Assembly (NCBI GenBank): GCA_017432445.1
Contig: JAFRJC010000106.1
Coordinates: forward strand, 1-44,070
Source: Eggerthellaceae bacterium
GTDB lineage: Bacteria; Actinomycetota; Coriobacteriia; Coriobacteriales; Eggerthellaceae
Direction of reading: 5' to 3'
DNA length: 44,070 nucleotides
The notes under the pieces are model-generated. The model did not search any database, had not been told where the DNA came from, and was given only the letters and a program-made list of their open reading frames with translations. The position numbers and the translations under genes are program-made. Of the stretch, positions 25,174-33,914 are shown in pieces (within the stretch, counting starts at the first letter, position 1; each line of letters opens with the position of its first letter).

Positions 25174-25305
25174 CGTCAATGTGAATTGCTCAGAGTAAAC
25201 GATGGGTTTCCAGGGTTTCCAGTTTCTTCATGATGCGCACGCGAGCCGCAACTTCGGGTATTATTAGATAAGGTTTGTTTACAAGCGGGCGAGGAGGATT
25301 CGAAG

Positions 25306-26022
25306 ATGGCGGGCGACTACAAATACAAGCGCGTGCTGTTGAAGCTCTCGGGCGAAGCTCTTGCGGGCGACCTCGGCTACGGAATCGACCCCAAGGTCGT
25401 GGATGACCTGGCCGATCAGATTAGCGAGGTGGTGAACGACGGTGTGGAAGTCGCAATCGTCGTCGGCGGTGGAAACATCTTCCGCGGCCTCGCCGGCTCG
25501 GCAGAGGGCATGGACCGCGCTCAGGCCGACTACATCGGCATGCTTGCGACGGTCATGAACTCGCTTGCGTTGCAGGACGCCTTCGAGCGCCATGGAATGG
25601 TGAGCCGCGTGCAGTCGGCCATCAACATGCTCCAGGTTTCCGAGCCCTATGTCCGCCGCCGCGCCGTGCGCCATCTGGAAAAGGGCAGGGTGGTCATCCT
25701 TGCCGCCGGTACTGGCAATCCGTATTTCACGACCGACACGACTGCTGCGCTTCGTGCGTGCGAGCTTAACGTCGACGTGCTGATGAAGGCCACCAAGGTT
25801 GATGGCGTCTACGACAGCGATCCGAAGAAGAACCCCGACGCCAAGAAGTTCGAGCGCATCTCCTACATGGAGGTGCTCAACCGCGGCTTGCACGTCATGG
25901 ATGCCACTGCCACGTCGCTGTGCATGGACAACGACATGCCCATGATCGTGTTCGATTTGACGGTGAGGGGCAACATCGCCCGCGCCCTGAAGGGCGAAGA
26001 CGTCGGAACTACGGTCGAGTAG
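25306..26022 (+). CDS. pyrH: Uridylate kinase
   Basis: Phosphorylates UMP to UDP. The 238-residue hexameric bacterial type belongs to the amino-acid kinase fold, with KLSGEALAG at the N-terminus, [33 protein letters not shown] and [15 protein letters not shown] 25306 follows GAGGAGG. It opens the conserved pyrH-frr-uppS-cdsA-dxr-rseP-ispG-proS block. Confidence 0.95.
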   Translation: MAGDYKYKRVLLKLSGEALAGDLGYGIDPKVVDDLADQISEVVNDGVEVAIVVGGGNIFRGLAGSAEGMDRAQADYIGMLATVMNSLALQDAFERHGMVSRVQSAINMLQVSEPYVRRRAVRHLEKGRVVILAAGTGNPYFTTDTTAALRACELNVDVLMKATKVDGVYDSDPKKNPDAKKFERISYMEVLNRGLHVMDATATSLCMDNDMPMIVFDLTVRGNIARALKGEDVGTTVE

Positions 26023-26118
26023 CAATAAGGGGAGGTAAGTTCCGCCGCGAAAGCTGATGAGCTGATTCGCAAGCGGGATGCGTTCGATAAAGCCGCATCG
26101 CGGCAGAAGGAGCGAAGG

Positions 26119-26679
26119 ATGGATGTCGATGAGATTATGATGAATGCGGAGGAGCGCATGGAAAACGCGCTCGACGCATTGCACAACGCGTTCGGCAGCG
26201 TGCGCACGGGGCGCGCGAACGCCAAGGTGCTCGACCGCATCAAGGTCGATTACTACGGCGCTATGACGCCAATCAACCAGCTGGCAGGCGTGAAGACCCC
26301 CGATGCCCATCTTCTGGTCATCGAGCCATGGGACAAGAGCTCTCTCAAGTCCATCGAGCGCGCCATCATGGAAAGCGACCTGGGTGTTACCCCCTCCAAC
26401 GACGGCATGGTCATCCGCCTCCCGTTCCCGGAGCTTACCGAGGAGCGCCGCCGCGAGCTGGTAAAGCTGTGCAAGGGATATGCCGAAGACGCACGCGTGT
26501 CGGTGCGCAATGCCCGCCGCGATGCCAACTCCCAGCTGGCTAAGGCCGAGAAGGCGAGCGAGATTACCGAGGACGACCAGCGCCGCGCCGAGAACGATGT
26601 GCAGAAGCTTACCGACAAGTACATCGACAAGATCGAAGATGCGTTCAAGGCGAAGGAATCCGAGGTAATGGCCATCTAG
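26119..26679 (+). CDS. frr: Ribosome recycling factor
   Basis: Splits post-termination ribosomes together with EF-G. The 186-residue length is normal, and the sequence has [31 protein letters not shown] and [17 protein letters not shown], all characteristic. ATG 26119 follows AAGGAG. The 96-base gap after pyrH holds no gene. Confidence 0.95.
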   Translation: MDVDEIMMNAEERMENALDALHNAFGSVRTGRANAKVLDRIKVDYYGAMTPINQLAGVKTPDAHLLVIEPWDKSSLKSIERAIMESDLGVTPSNDGMVIRLPFPELTEERRRELVKLCKGYAEDARVSVRNARRDANSQLAKAEKASEITEDDQRRAENDVQKLTDKYIDKIEDAFKAKESEVMAI

Positions 26680-26919
26680 GTGCCGTCGGCCATCCGGCCA
26701 TGGGAAACCAGCATGCTATACGGCATCCATGTGCTTCAACTACGGCTTTCTGCCCACTCAGAGGTTGAGAGCCATTGCATGGCGTCATTAAGCTAGCGTC
26801 AGACACCAGAATGCCGTTTGGCCTATGCTTGTTCGGTAATGCAAAATATGATGGCTGCATGTTACTATTGTCTTGTGACTCATGTTTACGAGCATGGCGG
26901 CAAGCGTTAACGAGGGGTT
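26680..26919. other. Intergenic region between frr and uppS
   Basis: These 240 bases contain only very short frames (for example 26840-26901, 20 codons, unconvincing). The part from about 26800 is AT-richer than the flanks and may hold the uppS promoter, but I find no confident -35/-10 pair. Confidence 0.3.
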
Positions 26920-27699
26920 ATGTTTGCTAAACCGGTGACAGAGATCTACCCCAACCCGCCGGAGGGCCTAGATCCGCTTGCTCTCGACGAGGCGCGCGTG
27001 CCCCGCCACGTTGCAGTCATCATGGATGGCAACGGTCGATGGGCAAAGAAGCGCGCTCTCAACAGGTTACGCGGGCACAAGGCGGGCATCGAGGCCGTTC
27101 GCGAGACCATTCGGGCCGCATCGGATTCGGGTGTGCGCTATTTGACCATCTACTCGTTTTCCACCGAGAACTGGAAGAGGCCCGACGAAGAAGTCGAAGG
27201 CCTCATGCAGCTGTTTGCCAAGACGATGCTCGCCGAAGTCGACGGCCTGCACGAAGAGCACGTGCGGGTGAAGACGATTGGCGATATGTCACGGCTTCCC
27301 GCGGATACGCGCGAGGCTTTCGAGGAGGCCTGGGAGAAGACGCGCGGCAACGACGGCATGACGCTGCTCGTCGCCGTGAATTACGGATCGCGTGAGGAGA
27401 TCCTTCATGCCGTGCGGCAGTACGCGCAGAAGGCGGCCGAGGAGTTTGCCGAGACGGGCGACATGCCGGAGCTGACGGGTGAGCTCTTCGAAAGCGGGCT
27501 CTATACAGCCGGCATCCCCGATCCCGAGCTGCTCATCCGCACTTCGGGTGAGATGCGTGTCTCCAATTTCCTGCTTTGGCAGCTTGCGTACACCGAGTTC
27601 TATTGCACGGACGTGCTCTGGCCCGATTTCAACAGGTACGAGTTCTTGCGCGCCTTGCTGGCTTACCAGGGGCGCGAGCGGCGTTTCGGGGCGGTGTAA
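26920..27699 (+). CDS. uppS: Undecaprenyl (polyprenyl) diphosphate synthase
   Basis: Builds the lipid carrier for peptidoglycan by cis-condensation of isopentenyl diphosphate. The family signature HVAVIMDGNGRWAKKR is at about 31-46. RGHKAG, YSFSTENWKRP and the C-terminal LLIRTSGEMRVSNFLLWQ follow. It has 259 residues. The ATG at 26920 is preceded by GAGGGG at only 2 bases, which is close, but no better start exists before the conserved domain. cdsA follows 3 bases after the stop. Confidence 0.94.
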   Translation: MFAKPVTEIYPNPPEGLDPLALDEARVPRHVAVIMDGNGRWAKKRALNRLRGHKAGIEAVRETIRAASDSGVRYLTIYSFSTENWKRPDEEVEGLMQLFAKTMLAEVDGLHEEHVRVKTIGDMSRLPADTREAFEEAWEKTRGNDGMTLLVAVNYGSREEILHAVRQYAQKAAEEFAETGDMPELTGELFESGLYTAGIPDPELLIRTSGEMRVSNFLLWQLAYTEFYCTDVLWPDFNRYEFLRALLAYQGRERRFGAV

Positions 27700-27702
27700 A
27701 CC

Positions 27703-28890
27703 ATGACCGACGAGAATCGCACGCAATACGAAAGCGACGTTCCACGCTACTGGGACGAGGTTCCAGAAACCGAGGGTATCTGGGATGGCGATGGCTGGCA
27801 GGTGCCCGAAGACGCCGCGCAAGCCGAAGAGGCATATGCGGGCGGTTCCCATGCAATCGACGAGCATGCCGATGATGAGTTCGGCTTAGATGACGAGCAT
27901 CCCGATGCTCGGGAGCGTCTCCGCCGGCGTTTGGGCAAGACGGAGGAAGCGCACGTTTCTCCCGCTCCCAAGCGCACGACGCGTACCGGCGAGCCCAAGC
28001 CCGAGTCCGGCAAGCGCGCCCAGAAGGTCAAGGAGAAGGCGTACGAGAAGACGCCCGACCGCTTCAAGAACCCCAGCGATTTCCAGGTGCGCCTCAGGAC
28101 AGGCGCCATCTACATAACCCTGAACATCATCTGCGTGCTGGCAAGCGACCTTACCACCATGCTCATCCTGGCGATCACTTCCGCCGTATGCGCAGGTGAG
28201 TTCTACTACATGCTCCGCTCCGATGCCAAGATGCCCAACGAGTTCATCGGCATCCTATGCGCCGCCGCCTATCCGGTGAGCGTTTATTTCTTCGATATCA
28301 GAGGCATCGTGCTCGTCACGGCTCTGCTCATGTTGGCTGTTACCATCTGGTATGTGTACTGGCTGCGCGCACGCGTTGCTGACGTGGGGATATGCGTGTT
28401 CGGTGCTATGTACATAGGCATGCAGCTTTCTGCGCTGTTGCTCATCCGCATGTCGCTTGGCGGCCTGTGGGGTGGCGTGGTCGTGCTCGTCATCTTCGCG
28501 AGCATCTGGTTCAACGATGCCGGCGCATACGTGGTCGGTTCCCGTTTCGGAAAGCACAAGCTCGCACCGCGCACGTCGCCCAAGAAAAGCTGGGAGGGAT
28601 TTATCGCCGGCCTCATCGTCTCCATGGCGTTTTGGTGCATCATGCTCGTGATCCCCGGCGTTCAGATCACGGTTTGGCAATGCCTCCTGTTCGGTCTCGT
28701 CTGCGGTTTGACCAGCGTTGTCGGCGACCTTTGCGAGAGCCGCGTCAAGCGCTCGGTCGGCTTCAAGGATTCGGGTACCATCATGCCCGGCCATGGTGGC
28801 CTGTTCGACCGCTGCGATTCCCTCATGCCCACTGCCGTCGCTGCTGCGATCTTGCTCTTTGGCTTCGGCTGCCTGCCCCTTCCGTTCTAA
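27703..28890 (+). CDS. cdsA: Phosphatidate cytidylyltransferase with long cytoplasmic extension
   Basis: Makes CDP-diacylglycerol from phosphatidate and CTP, the entry to phospholipid synthesis. The catalytic C-terminal signature SRVKRSVGFKDSGTIMPGHG with GGLFDRCDSL is at about 347-375. About seven hydrophobic spans precede it from residue 135. Residues 1 to about 130 are an extra hydrophilic, acidic then basic segment (ESDVPRYWDEVPETE, EPKPESGKRAQKVKEKAYEK) not found in standard 270-residue CdsA. It is translated directly behind uppS. A perfect 14-bp hairpin terminator follows. Confidence 0.92.
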   Translation: MTDENRTQYESDVPRYWDEVPETEGIWDGDGWQVPEDAAQAEEAYAGGSHAIDEHADDEFGLDDEHPDARERLRRRLGKTEEAHVSPAPKRTTRTGEPKPESGKRAQKVKEKAYEKTPDRFKNPSDFQVRLRTGAIYITLNIICVLASDLTTMLILAITSAVCAGEFYYMLRSDAKMPNEFIGILCAAAYPVSVYFFDIRGIVLVTALLMLAVTIWYVYWLRARVADVGICVFGAMYIGMQLSALLLIRMSLGGLWGGVVVLVIFASIWFNDAGAYVVGSRFGKHKLAPRTSPKKSWEGFIAGLIVSMAFWCIMLVIPGVQITVWQCLLFGLVCGLTSVVGDLCESRVKRSVGFKDSGTIMPGHGGLFDRCDSLMPTAVAAAILLFGFGCLPLPF

Positions 28891-28919
28891 AGAATCCTCT
28901 TTGTGTCAAATCACGCCCG

Positions 28920-28954
28920 AATGAGTCGCAGGACTGTCCTGCGACTCATTTTCG
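28920..28954 (+). terminator. Perfect 14-bp ATGAGTCG hairpin terminator after cdsA
   Basis: AATGAGTCGCAGGA (28920-28933) pairs exactly with TCCTGCGACTCATT (28937-28950) around CTG and runs into TTTT. Related hairpins lie at 35755 and 41510. Confidence 0.9.
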
Positions 28955-29000
28955 ACTCATGTAGAAGTACAATTCAAGCAAGGGCAGAGAAGGAGGCATC

Positions 29001-30197
29001 ATGGCTCGGCGCATAGCGGTTTTGGGATCGACAGGTTCAATTGGCACGCAGACGCTTGACGTTGCAAGTCGACATCCAGATAAGATCGAGGTCGTGGCCA
29101 TTGCAGCGGGAAGGCGTGCCGAAGAGGCCTTGGAACAAGCGCGCGAGTTCGGGGTGCGCTTCGTCGCGCTCGGAATGGAGCCTGACGAGTTCGCTGCGCT
29201 TGGCCTGGAAGCGCCTGACGGGGTCGAGCTTTCATTCGGACCGCAGGCCGTAGCTTCGCTTACGCAGCTGCCTGATGCGGATGTCGTTGTCAACGCGCTC
29301 GTGGGTGCTGCTGGCCTGCAAGCGAGCTATGAGACCCTTCGTGCCGGCAAGGTGCTTGCGCTTGCCAACAAGGAGTCCCTCGTCGTGGGCGGTGACCTGA
29401 TAATGCCGCTGGCCGCGCAAGTTGACGATGCGCGGCGCGCTGCGGGATTGGCCCCGGCGCACGGCCCTGCAGGCGCCCTCATGCCCATCGACTCGGAGCA
29501 CGGAGCCATCTACCAGTGTCTCATCGGCGAGGAAGCTCGCGAGGTTTCGCGTTTGTGGGTTACGGCCTCGGGCGGTCCCTTCCGCGGTAAGAAGCGCGAG
29601 GACCTGACGGGCATCACGGCCGAGCAGGCGCTCGCGCACCCCACGTGGAACATGGGCCCGAAGATCACCATCGACTCGTCGACGCTGATGAACAAGGGCC
29701 TCGAAGTCATCGAGGCGCATCACCTGTTCAACATGCCTTACGAGCGCATCAGCGTCGTCGTGCAGCCTCAAAGCGCCATTCATTCCATGGTCGAGTTCAC
29801 GGACGGCTCGGTCAAGGCACACCTCGGCACGACAGACATGCGCATCCCCATCCAATATGCGCTCAGCTACCCGGAGCGCTGGGATGCGCCGGTGGCCCCG
29901 CTTGACTTCACCCAGCTCGGCCATTTGGATTTCGCGGCACCCGATACCGAGACGTTCCGCTGCCTGGCGCTGGCGCGCGCAGCCGGCGAGCGGGGAGGAA
30001 CGCTTCCCTGCGTCATGAACGCGGCAAACGAGGTGGCCGTCGCCGCCTTCCTGGCGGGAGAGGGCACGTATCTGGGAATTGCCGAATGCGTGGAAGCCGT
30101 AATGGATGCCCACGCCGTGCAGCCGGTCGAATCGATCGAGCAGCTTTTGGAGATCGACGCCTGGGCGCGCCTTACCGCCCGCAAGAACATCCGCTAG
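29001..30197 (+). CDS. dxr: 1-deoxy-D-xylulose-5-phosphate reductoisomerase
   Basis: Second enzyme of the non-mevalonate isoprenoid pathway: DXP to MEP with NADPH and a divalent metal. The sequence has the N-terminal dinucleotide motif LGSTGSIGTQTLDV, ANKESLVVGG, MPIDSEHGAIYQCL, TASGGPFRG and the NMGPKITIDSSTLMNKG loop. It has 398 residues. ATG 29001 follows AAGGAGG. A TACAAT at 28968-28973 could be its -10 just after the cdsA terminator, so it may have its own promoter. Confidence 0.95.
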   Translation: MARRIAVLGSTGSIGTQTLDVASRHPDKIEVVAIAAGRRAEEALEQAREFGVRFVALGMEPDEFAALGLEAPDGVELSFGPQAVASLTQLPDADVVVNALVGAAGLQASYETLRAGKVLALANKESLVVGGDLIMPLAAQVDDARRAAGLAPAHGPAGALMPIDSEHGAIYQCLIGEEAREVSRLWVTASGGPFRGKKREDLTGITAEQALAHPTWNMGPKITIDSSTLMNKGLEVIEAHHLFNMPYERISVVVQPQSAIHSMVEFTDGSVKAHLGTTDMRIPIQYALSYPERWDAPVAPLDFTQLGHLDFAAPDTETFRCLALARAAGERGGTLPCVMNAANEVAVAAFLAGEGTYLGIAECVEAVMDAHAVQPVESIEQLLEIDAWARLTARKNIR

Positions 30198-30860
30198 TTT
30201 CAGGGTTGAACTGGGCGGGTGGAGTTTTATCCAGGGAATTCCATCGAAGAGGATTACCCGTAAGGTGTCCCGTCTCATCCGCGCCTGGAATACTCCACGA
30301 GGCCCGATTTAGTGCATCGGTCGGCGGCGCGTGCGCGAAATGCGGCCTCGTGGAGTGTTTTGCGGGGCCCATCGGAGCCCAGGCCAAGCCTAGCGGTACC
30401 GTGACCAGGCGTTTCCTTAAAGGTTGTACTCGGCTGCGGTTTTGAAACCGTCCACGAGGCCCGATTTAGTACATCGGTCGGCGGCGCGTGCGCGAAATGC
30501 GGCCTCGTGGAGTGTTTTGCGGGGCCCATCGGAGCTCAGGCCAAGCCTAGCGGTACCGTGACCAGGCGTTTCCTTAATGGTTGTACTCGGCTGCGGTTTT
30601 GAAACCGTCCACGAGGCGCGATTCCGTACATCGACAGGTCAGCGGACGCGCGAAATGCAGCCTCGTGGAGTGTTTTGCGGGGTCTGCCTAGAAATTGCTG
30701 GGGCCTATGAAGCCGTGAGTTGGGCCATGTCAGAAGTGGGTTAACATGTCCCTTATAGAGGACCCACGGTGCGTTGGTTGCGTATGCTCTCCCCAAACAT
30801 GTCCGCTTGCAGTTGATGTGGCGCTTTGGCAACCGCTTCGTGACGTGGCGGTACACCCCG
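30198..30860. other. Non-coding insert between dxr and rseP with structured repeats
   Basis: A 663-base stretch in an otherwise tight gene block. About 30268-30690 is the second array of the structured 157-bp-period repeat. Bases 30733-30770 contain an inverted pair (GTGGGT with ACCCAC), and the rseP promoter region follows. I see no credible gene. Frames in it come from the repeats. Confidence 0.7.
30268..30690. repeat. Structured repeat array, locus 2 (three copies, 157-bp period)
   Basis: TCCACGAGG starts recur at 30294, 30451 and 30608, exactly 157 bp apart. In copy 1, ACTCCACGAGGCC (30292-30304) pairs with GGCCTCGTGGAGT (30344-30356). Copy 2 has the same 11-base inner arms (30451-30461 with 30501-30511). 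The interior ATTT/AAAT and GTGC/GCGC pairs extend the stem. Each right arm is followed by GTTTTGCGGGG. The spacers between copies (GCGGGGCCCATCGGAGC through GGTTTTGAAACCGT) are nearly identical to each other and recognisably related to the spacer at locus 1. Confidence 0.88.
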
Positions 30861-30874
30861 TATAATGGGTTACA
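30861..30874 (+). promoter_or_regulatory. TATAAT -10 element placed for a leaderless rseP transcript
   Basis: A consensus TATAAT at 30861-30866 ends 7 bases before the ATG at 30874, so transcription would begin at or next to the A of that codon. No ribosome-binding site precedes either candidate ATG (30865 or 30874). The -35 is weak (TTCGTG at about 30837 with an 18-base gap). Leaderless initiation is common in actinobacteria. Here it is an inference. Confidence 0.5.
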
Positions 30875-32046
30875 TGGATATCTTGCAAACAATTCTTGCG
30901 GCTACGATCGTGCTCGGATTCCTCGTGTTCATCCACGAGGGTGGTCATTTCGTGGCTGCGCGCGCATTTGGCGTGCGCGTTTCCGAGTTCATGATCGGTC
31001 TTCCCGGGCCCCATGTGGGCATTCAACGAGGGGAGACCAAGTTCGGCGTCACGGCCATTCCGCTTGGCGGGTATGCGCGCGTTTGCGGCATGGAACCAGG
31101 TGAGATGTCGCCGTATCTGGAAGCAGCCATGGAGAGCGTCTACCGGCGCGGCACCGCTGTAATGGAAGACGTTGCAAGCGATTGCGGTTGCACCGATGAT
31201 GAAGCTTACGAGGCGCTCGAGGAGCTCGTGGAGTGGGGGACCATCGTCGGTCCCAAGAAGACCGACCAGTACAACGTCTATCGCGTTCCCTCTCGCAAGC
31301 CCACGGCATTGCAGATCAAGCGCGCCCAGCGCACAGCCTCGAAGGCGCCGCAGGGCATGGAATCTTGTTCCGATCCTGCCGACCTGAAAGCATGCGCGAC
31401 GCCGCAATGTCGCCAGCTCGAAGAAGGCGTGCCCGCGCCTCTCGACGATCCCCATCAGGCATTCTTGACAGAGTATCGGCAGCAGTACCGCGCGCTTCCC
31501 ACCTGGAAGCGGATCGTCATCCTACTTGCTGGGCCGGGTGTGAACCTGCTGTTTGCGATATTCGCCTTCGTGCTCATCTACTCGGTGCTCGGCTTCGACT
31601 ACCAAAACCCCGACACAGGTGAAATATCGCATATCGTCGTGTCGCCGCTGCGAGCCCTCGAAGCTGGCTTCATGTACATCGGCATGGTCGTGCAGGCAGT
31701 TGCCGGGCTCTTCAATCCGCAGACGGCAGCTGAGACCGTCTCAAATTCCACTTCGGTGGTCGGTATCGCCGTCATGTCCAAATCAGCCTTCGAGGCGGGG
31801 CTCACGAGCGTGTTGTCGTTCACAGCCATGCTGTCGGTGTCGCTTGGCATCATGAACTTGCTTCCCATTCCGCCTTTGGATGGCGGCCGCTTCGTGGTGG
31901 AGATCTACCAGCGTATTCGCCATAAGGTCGTTGGCGTACGCGCCATGAACTATCTTTCGTTTGCTGGCATGGCCCTGTTCATGCTGTTCTTCATCATCAT
32001 GATGAACCAGGATATACAGCGTTTCATCTTCGGCAATTGGAGCTAG
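30874..32046 (+). CDS. rseP: Site-2 protease (RseP/RasP-type) without PDZ, with winged-helix-like insert
   Basis: An intramembrane zinc protease that cuts membrane-bound regulators. The zinc motif HEGGH (21-25) and the LDGG of NLLPIPPLDGG (about 335-338) are both present, as are TAIPLGGYARV and GPGVNLL. Two points are unusual. Between the first and second conserved blocks (about 77-205) there is a hydrophilic insert whose MESVYRRGTAVMEDVASDCG and DDEAYEALEELVEWGTIVG parts look like a helix-turn-helix with a wing. And only about 15 residues (242-256) lie where the PDZ domain should be. I start at ATG 30874, which a leaderless mRNA would expose. ATG 30865 is in frame but overlaps the -10. Confidence 0.88.
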   Translation: MDILQTILAATIVLGFLVFIHEGGHFVAARAFGVRVSEFMIGLPGPHVGIQRGETKFGVTAIPLGGYARVCGMEPGEMSPYLEAAMESVYRRGTAVMEDVASDCGCTDDEAYEALEELVEWGTIVGPKKTDQYNVYRVPSRKPTALQIKRAQRTASKAPQGMESCSDPADLKACATPQCRQLEEGVPAPLDDPHQAFLTEYRQQYRALPTWKRIVILLAGPGVNLLFAIFAFVLIYSVLGFDYQNPDTGEISHIVVSPLRALEAGFMYIGMVVQAVAGLFNPQTAAETVSNSTSVVGIAVMSKSAFEAGLTSVLSFTAMLSVSLGIMNLLPIPPLDGGRFVVEIYQRIRHKVVGVRAMNYLSFAGMALFMLFFIIMMNQDIQRFIFGNWS

Positions 32047-32470
32047 CGGCGCCCTGGTGGGCGCCTCGACGCTCTGGCCTCGCTCGCGGCGCGTAAGGCC
32101 GCGTCGCTCGCCCATCGAGCCGATGCGCTCCGCCAGGCCGCCGCTAGCCGTGCGACATAGGTGGGCGCCTCGACGCTCTGGCCTCGCTCGCGGCACGTTA
32201 GGCCACGTCGCTCGCCCATCGAGCCGATGCGCTCCGCCATGCCCGCTAGCCGTGCGACATAGGTGGGCGCCTCGACGCTCTGGCCTCGCTCGCGGCGCGT
32301 AAGGCCGCGTCGCTCGCCCATCGGCCTGTATGCCATGCGGGATGCCGCAAGCCTAAAAGTCAACAAGAGTTTCGTTTCCGCCTGCTGCGTACCCATACCG
32401 CTTTGTACAGCCAACCCAAGATACGACGCTTCCCTGCATTACAATTGTGGAAACGCGAAAGGGGGATGGC
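32047..32470. other. Non-coding region between rseP and ispG
   Basis: These 424 bases hold the tandem repeats at 32057-32322. The remainder up to the ispG ribosome-binding site has a TACAAT (32440-32445) that may be a -10 without a clear -35. No gene is supported. Frames in the repeat translate to the same 34-residue pattern again and again. Confidence 0.6.
32057..32322. repeat. Tandem 102-104-bp repeats (2.6 copies)
   Basis: Units start at 32057, 32161 and 32263 with GTGGGCGCCTCGACGCTCTG. They share CTCGCTCGCGGC, GTCGCTCGCCCATCG, CGATGCGCTCCGCC and GCTAGCCGTGCGACATAG, and the third unit stops after about 60 bases. The unit includes a small hairpin (CGCGGC-GCGTAAG-GCCGCG in units 1 and 3). 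The array begins only 10 bases after the rseP stop. Confidence 0.9.
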
Positions 32471-33526
32471 ATGAAACCGAATGAGCAGACCCGACAGGTC
32501 ATGGTGGGCGATGTAGCGCTGGGAGGTGGCGCGCCCGTCGTAGTGCAGTCGATGCTCAATGCGAAGGCTGATGACGTCGAAGCGAATCTGCGCCAGATCG
32601 AGGCGCTTGCCGAGGTGGGTTGCGAGGTCGTGCGCATGGCCATTCCACGGCGTGATTGCCTGGACGCCTTCGAGGGTGTGTGCAAGGCTTCGCCCCTGCC
32701 GGTAGTCGCCGACATTCACTTCGATCCCGAAATCGCCATCCAGGCTGCACGCAGAGGCGCTGCGAAGTTGCGCATCAATCCAGGCAACATTGGCGGGCTC
32801 GATGCTACGGTCCCCGTGCTCGACGCAGCGCGCGAGGCTGGTATCCCCATCCGCATCGGCGTGAACGCAGGCTCGCTTGACCAGGAGCTTGCCGCGCGCA
32901 CCGACTTGAGCCTGCCGCAGAAGCTGGCCGCATCGGCGGCTCAGTACACCCGTTTCTGCGAGGAATGCGGCTTCACCGATTTGGTGGTGTCGGCCAAAGC
33001 GCACGACGTCATGACTACCGTCGCCACGTATCGCCAACTTGCAAGCGAACTTCCTCACATCCCGCTGCACATTGGCATAACCGAGGCGGGCACGCAGTTC
33101 CAGGGAATCATCAAATCCGCGAGCGGTCTCGGCATCCTCCTCGAGGAAGGCATCGGCGATACGTTGCGCATCTCGCTAACCGATGATCCGGTCAACGAAG
33201 TGCGCGCATGCTGGACGCTGCTCTCGGCGCTCGATCTGCGCCGCCGTGGTCCCGAGCTCATCAGCTGTCCCACCTGCGGGCGCTGCCAGGTCAACCTCAT
33301 CGAATTGGCCAAGCAAGTTGAGGAGCGCTTGCATGGTGTAAAGGCTCCCTTGAAGGTGGCTGTCATGGGTTGCGTAGTCAACGGTCCCGGCGAGGCGCGC
33401 GACGCCGACATCGGTGTGGCCTGCGGCAAGGGCGTTGGCATCGTCTTCGCGCACGGAGAAAACGTGCGCAAGGTCGAAGAGTCGCAGATCGTTGACGCCC
33501 TCATGGAGGAAATCGCCCAATTGTAG
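32471..33526 (+). CDS. ispG: 4-hydroxy-3-methylbut-2-enyl diphosphate synthase
   Basis: Penultimate enzyme of the non-mevalonate pathway. It converts MEcPP to HMBPP with a [4Fe-4S] cluster. It has 351 residues from ATG 32471 (AAGGGGG 5 bases earlier). The earlier GTG at 32447 lacks a site. Features are VVVQSMLNAKADDVEANL, DIHFDPEIAI, RINPGNIGG, and the cluster cysteines in SCPTCGRCQ and MGCVVNGPGEA. This is the short two-domain bacterial form. Confidence 0.95.
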   Translation: MKPNEQTRQVMVGDVALGGGAPVVVQSMLNAKADDVEANLRQIEALAEVGCEVVRMAIPRRDCLDAFEGVCKASPLPVVADIHFDPEIAIQAARRGAAKLRINPGNIGGLDATVPVLDAAREAGIPIRIGVNAGSLDQELAARTDLSLPQKLAASAAQYTRFCEECGFTDLVVSAKAHDVMTTVATYRQLASELPHIPLHIGITEAGTQFQGIIKSASGLGILLEEGIGDTLRISLTDDPVNEVRACWTLLSALDLRRRGPELISCPTCGRCQVNLIELAKQVEERLHGVKAPLKVAVMGCVVNGPGEARDADIGVACGKGVGIVFAHGENVRKVEESQIVDALMEEIAQL

Positions 33527-33615
33527 GGTTTGGTGATATCGCAATCTCAGTGCAACAGGACAGCAGGCCACCTGTCATGACGGGCGGCTCTCTATGCGCG
33601 AAATCCTGTTATAAA

Positions 33616-33911
33616 AATCGAGATATGTTTGAAATCCTAAAATTCTTGAAAACGAATGTTACAAATTCCCAGTATTGTTTGATTTTTTCTCAGGACTCAT
33701 CAAGTAAGCAAGCCCTAACTTTATAAAGCACCAGCTCAATCAGTTGTTATTTAGGGTTAACAAATTCGTGGCAGGAAGAAATCAAACAATACTCGAATTT
33801 TCTAACAAGAAAAGCTCGATTTTCAAGAAATTCAAACATAACTGGAAATTCATAACATAGCTCAGCCTTGTACTTCGCCAATCTAAAGTCCATATTGTCA
33901 AAATCTCGATT
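33616..33911. repeat. AT-rich inverted-repeat element, about 296 bp
   Basis: The ends AATCGAGAT (33616-33624) and ATCTCGATT (33903-33911) are exact inverted copies. Inside, AGTATTGTTTGATTT (near 33670) is the reverse complement of AAATCAAACAATACT (near 33780). TATGTTTGAA on the left is matched by TTCAAACATA on the right, and CCCTAA/TTAGGG form a further inner pair. No transposase is encoded. The look is that of a small non-autonomous element or a remnant. Confidence 0.6.
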
Positions 33912-33914
33912 CCG

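Noticed and set aside
26840..26901. 20-codon frame in the frr-uppS gap
   Set aside because: No ribosome-binding site and no hydrophobic or conserved pattern.
30268..30690. Possible CRISPR array (regular repeats)
   Set aside because: Repeats are about 70 bp with conserved, not unique, spacers and a 157-bp period. No cas genes are nearby.
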